Below, piece by piece: positions 57,500 through 64,000 of a DNA stretch of 64,000 nucleotides. Both the position numbers and the translations under genes were made by a program. The notes under the pieces were generated by a model, which saw nothing but the letters and a program-made list of their open reading frames with translations, did no database searches and was not told the origin of the DNA. How positions within the stretch are numbered: the stretch's first letter is position 1; every line of letters begins with the position of its first letter. This DNA comes from Ligustrum vulgare (taxonomy: Eukaryota; Streptophyta; Magnoliopsida; Lamiales; Oleaceae), in NCBI GenBank assembly GCA_963555705.1, contig OY743174.1:54396234-54460233 (forward strand). Direction: 5' to 3'.

Positions 57500-58869
57500 T
57501 GATAAGTGTTATATTAACGTTATTTTATACACTTATATCCTTGACTATGCTATAATGTGATTCTATCTAAGTATTATTAATGCATTTTATGTTTCATGTT
57601 GTATAGGATCCTAAAAGAGGAGAAAAGAAGAAAAAAGGACCAAATTGCATTAAAAACTAAAGTTTGGGGACTTAGGCGCAAATATCTTTACGGCCGCAAG
57701 CAATTATCATCACGGTCGTAAGTGCATGAGTGAAACGGGCAAAATTCAGCAGAAAAGATGTTACGGCCGTAAGAAATATCTTTACGGCCGTAACCTTCAA
57801 AAGATAGAAATATGCAGTGAATCAATTACGGCCGTAAAAGAATAGTTACGGCCGTAAATCTTCAAGTCAAAAATTTCCTTATTTCAATTCTTTCCATAAT
57901 TTTGGATTTCTTGCTCCCAAAGCTAGGGCACGAAAATTGAAGTTATAAATAGGGAAGTTCATGACAAGAGGAAGATTAGATTTTTTTGAGAGCCACCAAT
58001 ATCAAGGTTTGAAGAGAAGAAATTCGGAGAAAAATCAACGTGAATCAAGACAATATTTTTGGGGAATTCTTCATGGCAATGCGTGGCTAGTCTTCTCAAC
58101 CTAGTTCAAGGGGGACGTTGTGTTCATATTATTCTATTATTCATTCCTCAAACTCGTAACGTAGTTCTTGTTTTTATGTTTTATTTATTGGATTTATCAT
58201 GAACATTAATTTCGTCAAGACAATGTATTAATTGATTAAGGCCTTGTCTTTTAATTATTGTGTTGATGTTTGCTAATTTGGGTAATTGGATTCGTATTTG
58301 TCTTGTTATCCAAATCATAGTAGCAATTGGTAATTTTATATTTCCATATGAAAATCCAATCTAGATTAATCAATTCGAGCATATGTAATTGATAATTTAG
58401 TTCACCTAATTCTTCTTGTTTTCACATAGTTAATGCATTAAATCTAGGGAGCTTATCCTAGGTTGTTCATTCACTCTAAATTGATTGGAGAACTAATTCT
58501 AATTGATTATTATTAAGGAAGAATTGGATTAATTAGAGCTTTTTGATTATTCCGGGTGATAAATAAAACAAGGGAAATAGTACATGCGTTGCTTGGGGAA
58601 TGACAATATTATGATAGGGCACAACCGAACCTGAGAACTAGGATTCTTTATTATTTGATTTTTATTCCAGCTATTTTACATCTTTATTTGATTATTTAGA
58701 TTAATTGCAATTTTCAACTCAAAACCCCCCTTATAATTCTAATTGACATGGCATTAAATTAGTTCCCGTTCCTCGTAGGATCGACCCTTGCTTCCGCTAT
58801 CACATTTAAATTTGAGTTTTGGCAAGTAAGGAAATTTAATTAATTCTTGGTGCATCGCGACGCGCACCA
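57500..58869. repeat. Solo LTR in the copia-2 RT (1370 bp)
   Basis: Begins TGATAAGTGTT and ends CGCGCACCA, flanked by the 5-bp duplication GAAGA (57495-57499 and 58870-58874). RT coding resumes immediately (AAG ACT GCA...). A stretch with GTAGGATCGACCCTTGCTTCCG near 58776 resembles the 3' part of plant gypsy LTRs. It contains six TTACGGCCGTAA-type palindromes at about 57687-57857, four of them exact (57761, 57782, 57826, 57846). No internal element sequence remains, as expected after LTR-LTR recombination. Confidence 0.85.
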
Positions 58870-59338
58870 GAAGACTGCATTTTTAAATGGAAAACTAGAT
58901 GAAGAAGTTTACATGGAACAACCGGAAGGTTTTGTTCTTCCAGGTAATGAAAATAAAATTTGTAAACTTATTAAATCGCTATATGGTTTAAAACAAGCTC
59001 CTAAAAAATGGCATGAGAAATTTGATAATGCAATTATGTCTTTTGGTTTTTCACACAATGTGGTAGATAAATGTTTATATATCAAAAATTGTGATAAACT
59101 TGTTACATTTGTGTGTTTGTATGTGGATGACATGTTGATTATAAGTAATCACATGAATGGCATAAAAGAAATGAAGAGGTTTCTATCGTCAACATTCAAA
59201 ATGAAAGATCTTGGTCAAGTGGATACCATATTGGGTATAAAAGTGATCAAGAATGAGTTAGGGTATGCATTAGCCCAATCACATTATATAGAGAATGTGA
59301 TTGAAAAGTTCAAACATTTAAACATTAAAGAGGCAAAT
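58870..59338 (+). pseudogene. Copia-2 RT central part
   Basis: [36 protein letters not shown], catalytic [12 protein letters not shown] and [18 protein letters not shown] in one frame up to the next solo LTR at 59339. Confidence 0.88.
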
Positions 59339-60208
59339 TGACGCGATCCCGGTCGAGGAATCTTGTCGAACACGCGGAATAACGATAATTAAAACCTAGG
59401 AAAGATCTAAATCAGATCGACACAAGACAAACGACGAAAAATAAGGATAGAACGACGGTAAAGCCTTGACCCGACAATCACGACGCAATTTATGACGATG
59501 CGGATTGAAGAACCAAGATTGGTGAACGCCACAAGGACTTGTCAATTTCCTTGATAAGTATCGAATTTGGAAACGCCACAAATATTCTTGCGAATATTTG
59601 ATAAGTTTGCTGGAAGAACGCCACAAAGAACAGATCTTTGATAAGTTCAAGAAAAAGGGAATAAACTCAACCTCTCAATTTTGGAGAATCCTCTCACAAA
59701 TTTTATTAATCAATTCAAACTTGTCTTTTGTTTACAATGATGAAAAGAAATATAAATAAGCAAGAAAACCTAGCATCTAATTACTCAAAATAGAATTCTA
59801 ATTATGCTAAAATTCTAAAATAGGAAAATAACCTAAAATAATAAAAGGAAATAAATTAATTGAGAAATCCGGAAAATCTGGAAAATCTTGAATTACGGCC
59901 GTGAATATCCAGTTTACGGCCGTAACGAATATTCTGCCTCAAATTCCAATCATGTGTTACGGCCGTGATCAATATGTTACGGCCGTGATCAATTTCAATT
60001 TCATTTTTACGGCCGTGAGGAATATCTTTACGGCCGTAAAGAGTGTTCTGCCTGTTTTTGCCTTATTGTTTGATTTCCTGCCTCGGCTCGATCCTTTCGC
60101 CTTCTCGGCTCAACTCAAACACGGAACTTGCTCCGTTTTGCACGTAGATCACTATCATATTGTCGATGGCTCGACTTCGCCCTTCGATGCCTGGTCCGGA
60201 TCACATCA
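59339..60208. repeat. Second solo LTR in copia-2 (870 bp)
   Basis: Begins TGACGCGATCCCGG and ends CGGATCACATCA, flanked by CAAAT (59334-59338 and 60209-60213). Reading the other strand gives TGATGTGATCCGGACC...GGGATCGCGTCA, a common gypsy-like LTR outline, so it is probably in minus orientation. It holds two exact TTACGGCCGTAA (59914, 60028) and four TTACGGCCGTGA variants (59893, 59957, 59977, 60007). Three diverged units with CGCCACAA and TTGATAAGT lie at about 59527-59650. Confidence 0.85.
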
Positions 60209-60930
60209 CAAATACTCCATTTGATTCGAGTATTAAACTTGTAAAGAATGTTGAAAGGGCTATTGGACAACTCAAATATGCGAGTGCAATTGGGAGTATA
60301 ATGTATGCACCGGATATTGCATTTTCCGTGAGTAAACTTAGTAGGTTTACTAGCAATCCAAGTGTTGAACATTGGAAAGCAATTGGAAGAGTTCTTGGTT
60401 ATCTAAAGAGGACTAAAAATCTTGGAATTCAATATTCCAAGTTTCCAACTATATTAGAAGGATATACAGATGCAAGTTGAATATCAAATGTTGGAGAAAA
60501 TAAATCAACCTCGGGATGGTTGTTTACACTTGGAGGTGGTGTTGTTTCTTGGAGATCAAAGAAACAAACAATGATAACACATTCCATTATGGAATCCGAG
60601 TTTGTTGCATTAGTCGAAACTGGAAAGGAAGCAGAGTGGCTTAAGGATCTTCTTTATGAAGTTCCACTAGATACGAAGAATGAATCTTCAATATCTATAC
60701 TATGCGATAGTCAAGCTACTCTAGCAAGGGCTTATAATGAAGTCTACAACGAAAAGTCAAGACATATGAGTCTTAGACATGATTACATAAGAAAATTAAT
60801 AAATGATGGAATAATATCACTTACTTATGTGAGGTCAAGTGAAAATTTGGCTGATCCATTCACAAAACCACTTACCAAAGAGTTGGTAAGACAAACATCG
60901 AGTAGGATGGGGCTAAAACTCCTATTATAA
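60209..60930 (+). pseudogene. Copia-2 RT end and RNase H
   Basis: [20 protein letters not shown] and [13 protein letters not shown] are followed by the RNase H start [12 protein letters not shown] at 60478 then replaces the next Trp. The rest of the domain is open to the pol terminus ([54 protein letters not shown]). The catalytic Asp and Glu residues are present, unlike in the minus-strand copia-1, but the stop separates the first Asp from the others. Confidence 0.85.
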
Positions 60931-61492
60931 ATTCACCAATGACGGAAACCTTACCTATCATTACGAAATGAGTAATTCACGGGTTCAAATGGTAATAACA
61001 AGTCATTCGATAAGTGAATTGTTACAGCACTTAGAAAATTATTTTTTAAGGTCCTATCCTAAGGATATAAGTGCTGGGGTAACTGTTTGGAGGGCTGAAC
61101 AAATCTTAAAGAAATTCAGTACTTAGTACAAGTGTCTTTAAAAGTTATCAAGACACTGTAAGAATTTCTCCTATATGAACTTAGAAGTGGTGCCGCTTCA
61201 AGGAAAGTTTTGGAGTTACTTTCTGAAAAGTTCATGAACTCGGATGGGCGCAAGGCCATTAACGCGCTAAAGTAAATTGTGTGTGGAACATATTGAGCAA
61301 GAATGTTCACGTGTGCGATATCGTCGGTAATATCATAAGGGATAACTGGTTCAAAGCCAAGGCTACCTGGGATCTCGATATTACTTTGCAATATTATCAC
61401 TAATATAAGGTTAAAATCGAAAGATACCTTATTTTATGCGTGACGTCGTTATGATTCTAAGTAGAGTTCATACATTTGAACAAGTGGGGGAT
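60931..61492 (+). other. Copia-2 3' untranslated region and polypurine tract
   Basis: About 560 bp without coding sequence, matching 29335-29892 of the related element. It ends in the polypurine tract CAAGTGGGGGAT at 61481-61492, immediately before the 3' LTR. Confidence 0.75.
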
Positions 61493-62154
61493 TGTTATGA
61501 AAATGTTTTTCAAATATATAAATATATAGTTGAAATGGTGCAAGAACCGGTCTTAAATATAAGGAACCGGTCCAAGAAGTGAAAAACCGGACCAAATAAA
61601 AACTGGACGGACCAAATGGTCCGGACCGGACCTGAAGGTCCGGCAAAAATGAAGAACCACGCGATCGCGTGGTATAAAAATTTGACCGTTGGAGAATTTT
61701 TTCAGAATTTCTCATACACCTTTTCAACTATTTTTGGCACTCTTTCGTGAAGAGTTGCATGAACAAAGATTTGAGATGATAGAATTCTATAAATAGGTAT
61801 AGAATTCATGGTTTTGAATAACTTTTTGATCATCAAAACTTCAATAGTGATTATCATCCAAAGTCTTAAATTTTATACCTAGAATCTTCAAAATTTGCTC
61901 TTCTTGTTCCTATTCTCCAAGTTTATCAATTGTGCTATTTGATACTTGGTTTGAGGCTTGAAATCCGCTAAAGCAATTTGTTTGGAGGCCCATTAGCATT
62001 CTCATTCCGAGAGGGCGCAAATTTCTCTTTTAGGACAGTATTCTTTGCGATTCAAGTCATTTTGCATTTTTTGATTTCTCCTTGATTCTTTGTTTCAAGT
62101 TTTGTGTTAAATTCGTTATAGCATATTTTATTTGAGAAAGGAAATTTCTCAACA
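61493..62154 (+). repeat. 3' LTR of copia-2 (662 bp)
   Basis: Matches the 5' LTR closely but lacks 76 bp between two CACGCGAT/CGCGTGG words, leaving one perfect 16-bp palindrome CCACGCGATCGCGTGG where the 5' LTR has three diverged copies. Confidence 0.95.
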
Positions 62155-63276
62155 TAACCGGCATAGGTGGAGCGATGGTCCTCACATTTTACAAAGGTCT
62201 AGATATTAACATTTGGAACACAAACATAAACCTCCTCGAAACAACTTCCAAACATCATGCGATGAGTCCCATACAAAGTTACCACGGTGACACTGATCTT
62301 ATATATGGTGCACTTATATCCTTACTCTTTTACTGCGATGATGACATTATGGTCGTCGATTCAAGGTACCGGATATGCATTGTGTATAGAGAGAGATTGG
62401 ATCCAATGGAAGTTAGGATTGGACATTAGACTCCTCACAGTAGATATTGCGGTAATATGTCTAATTTTCATGTGATTTTTCGATGCGTGACAGCAAAAAA
62501 TTAAGCCTTGTTCTCATTGAATTTGGGGTCGGAAAATCTAATTTATCGTTGTCCTTTTTATTTTTATTTTTCAGGGCGTATTGGGTTCGGGAGTTATGTC
62601 CACATTAATCGCGTGTTGTGTGCGTATTAGAGGTCCACTCTTTGTATCAGTATTCAACCCTTTGATGCTTCTCCTGGTGGCTCTTGCTGGATCTTTATTC
62701 TTGGAAGAGAAACTACACGTGGGAACGTACGTTTTTATTTCTCTCTTTGATTCGTTTTGCGGATATTCGATCTTGTAAATGTTAAGCAAAGTGGAAAGGA
62801 AGAGAGGAAAAAGGGGTTAGGGTTTCATTGAAATTTGAAACTAGATATAGTAATATCTATTCTGATATTGCATCAGCATCAATGGACCTTCAATTCTTCA
62901 TTGAAATTTTGTAGAGTGATGCTAAAAAAAACATCCAATATCACACATGGCAGGGTAATTGGAGCTGCATTGATTATAATTGGTCTGTACTGTGTACTGT
63001 GGGGAAAAGGCAAGGAAATCAAGAAGGTGGTCCAGTTGGTGCCTGAAAATGACGATCAATTTGGACGAGTCGAGATTGATATCCCATCTTCAACGCGAGC
63101 TGATAACCATAGTCGTGGCAGAAAGGAGGCTGCAGAGAACAAAGAAGAAGAGAGGAGGTTTTTACTGGTTGATCAAGAGGTCTCTAAGGTTGGAAAGAAC
63201 CAGTGTGAATGAAGAAATTGTCTTCATGTATTAAATTATAAGTAGAAAGAAAGAAAGAAATGGTGAAGAAGTTATT

Positions 63277-63730
63277 TGTTGGATAAAATTCAATAATGTG
63301 GGGCCAAACATGTATAAAATAAAATGTGTGGTGCTATCTTAAGGATTTAGTCAATAAAGTGATCCACTAAAGATTATTCAGGACTAATGGGTATTAAGTG
63401 TCGTGAGATTAAAGTGTAGAGACGAATTCAATATTTTAAATTGATGAGTGGCCAATTTAATAATATTGAAACACGATAGCTGCCCTACAGCTATTTATAC
63501 AGGTCATGGTCCCCAATTGAGCGTGGTTTTTCATAATTCTCTGCATCCCCATCAACAGAGAAGAAACATAAGGAGAAAACCATGAATCGGTTGGAAGGCC
63601 ATAACCTTGTTCGATCAAACACAATAATGGATTCAGGTACGCTTCCGCTTCAGTTTCGATCTTGATAATTACAGCATGATGTTTATGGATTTTAGATGAA
63701 CAATCATCTTTATTAAATTTAATTTCAACA
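63277..63730 (+). repeat. 5' LTR of another LTR retrotransposon
   Basis: TGTTGGATAAAATTC to AATTTCAACA, 454 bp, starting exactly where copy B stops matching copy A. A primer-binding site follows two bases later. The element runs off the right edge, so its 3' LTR and target duplication cannot be seen. Confidence 0.85.
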
Positions 63731-63732
63731 AG

Positions 63733-63745
63733 TGGTATCAGAGCC
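63733..63745 (+). other. Primer-binding site (initiator tRNA-Met)
   Basis: TGGTATCAGAGCC, the standard plant initiator tRNA-Met complement, placed two bases after the LTR. Confidence 0.9.
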
Positions 63746-64000
63746 AACATCGTGTTGAATTATCAGATCAATTTTGAACGCATATATGTAAAACCAAATT
63801 ATGTGCGTATGTATATGCATAAGGCTTCTGATTTCAAAATATACATACATTCAGTTTATTCGAAATTTTGGAAAAATGGATTCTTGTTTTTTCATCCAGC
63901 CGGTTGTTATCTGTGTATGTATATATGCGAAATTATTGGTTTTCAGAAAGTGATTGAGATCGATTCGTATGTACCTTTCGAAACCGAAATATATAGATTT
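63746..64000 (+). other. Untranslated leader of the right-edge LTR element
   Basis: AT-rich, no coding frame yet; consistent with a leader before gag, most likely a copia element given the primer-binding site and LTR size. Confidence 0.5.

Larger units (their letters stand above)
52675..62154 (+). mobile_element. Full-length Ty1/copia element inserted in WAT1 exon 4 (copia-2), with nested insertions
   Basis: 9480 bp bounded by TGTTATGAAAA and TCTCAACA and flanked by the 5-bp target duplication TAACC (52670-52674 and 62155-62159). Internal order is gag, protease, integrase, RT, RNase H, as in copia. Three later insertions account for about 3.55 kb: CACTA 55223-56531, solo LTR 57500-58869 and solo LTR 59339-60208. 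The remaining frames have stops and substitutions, so it is not autonomous. It is the same family as the minus-strand element at 28530-31979. I could not recognise a standard primer-binding site after the 5' LTR (ATCTAAAAGCG follows directly). Confidence 0.95.
51516..63234 (+). pseudogene. WAT1-related gene, copy B, disrupted
   Basis: Exons 1-3 (51516-51706, 51919-51981, 52400-52516) and the start of exon 4 (52614-52674) match copy A with intact splice sites. Exon 4 is split by a 9.48-kb copia element and resumes at 62160. A 152-bp deletion between two TCCTTA words (junction 62319-62324; A positions 24752 and 24904) then removes 45 nt of exon 4, intron 4 and 26 nt of exon 5. That coding loss of 71 nt shifts the frame. 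Exon 6 (62575-62726) and exon 7 (62954-63234) are present, but a 2-nt deletion near 63153 shifts the tail. Any one lesion would be enough to inactivate the gene. The promoter, leader repeats and upstream ORF are preserved, so a truncated transcript into the retroelement is possible. Confidence 0.92.
37594..63276 (+). repeat. Segmental duplication, copy B (25.7 kb including a 9.5-kb insertion)
   Basis: Collinear with 9812-25872. Removing the copia insertion 52675-62154 and one 5-bp target duplication leaves about 16.2 kb, close to copy A. The left edge cuts the RLT-like relic, so B is the displaced copy on that side. The right edge coincides exactly with the start of an LTR element at 63277, so the duplication may continue beyond the window. 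Confidence 0.95.

Noticed and set aside
57680..60040. CRISPR-like interpretation of the regularly repeated TTACGGCCGTAA words
   Set aside because: Spacing is irregular, the repeats are 12-bp palindromes in LTRs of a plant genome, and no associated genes exist.
63457..63750. 97-codon minus-strand ORF
   Set aside because: Lies antisense across the LTR and primer-binding site of the right-edge retroelement.

Overview
This is nuclear DNA from a flowering plant, most likely a dicot with a repeat-rich genome. The evidence is a spliced WAT1-family membrane-protein gene with canonical GT-AG introns, decayed relatives of two plant gene families (RINGLET-type DDT/HARE-HTH and trihelix Myb/SANT-like), plant lineages of Ty3/gypsy and Ty1/copia elements, a Cassandra TRIM carrying 5S rRNA sequence, a tRNA-derived SINE, CACTA-type elements and very AT-rich spacers. 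No bacterial, organellar or CRISPR features are seen. The species cannot be named from this window.

Layout. 1-5596: 5' half of a decayed minus-strand Tat/Retand-like gypsy element. 5597-9811: AT-rich host DNA with most of a dead RINGLET-like gene whose intron holds a solo LTR. 9812-25872: copy A of a segmental duplication (end of the RINGLET relic, trihelix pseudogene, old copia relic with a SINE in it, Harbinger-like MITE, and the intact seven-exon WAT1-related gene at 23419-25826). 25873-28529: host spacer with a 1.0-kb non-autonomous CACTA. 28530-31979: 3' half of a minus-strand copia element. 31980-37450: 5'-truncated minus-strand Tekay/Del-like chromovirus, itself split by a complete Cassandra TRIM. 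37594-63276: copy B of the duplication. Its WAT1 gene is broken in exon 4 by a 9.48-kb copia element (52675-62154), which in turn holds a CACTA element and two solo LTRs. 63277-64000: 5' LTR and primer-binding site of another LTR element that runs off the window.

The only host gene that looks functional is WAT1 copy A. Copy B has three independent lesions: the retroelement, a 152-bp microhomology deletion and a 2-nt frameshift. The two trihelix copies are broken by different mutations. The retroelement coding regions carry stops, frameshifts or lost catalytic residues, so none looks autonomous. Target-site duplications allow a relative insertion order to be read for many layers. I did not find a new cellular system. 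The most unusual signals are arrays of perfect CpG-rich palindromes in the LTRs of at least three unrelated elements, 42-bp perfect palindromes in a CACTA element, and a triplicated WAT1 leader with a strong-context upstream ORF.
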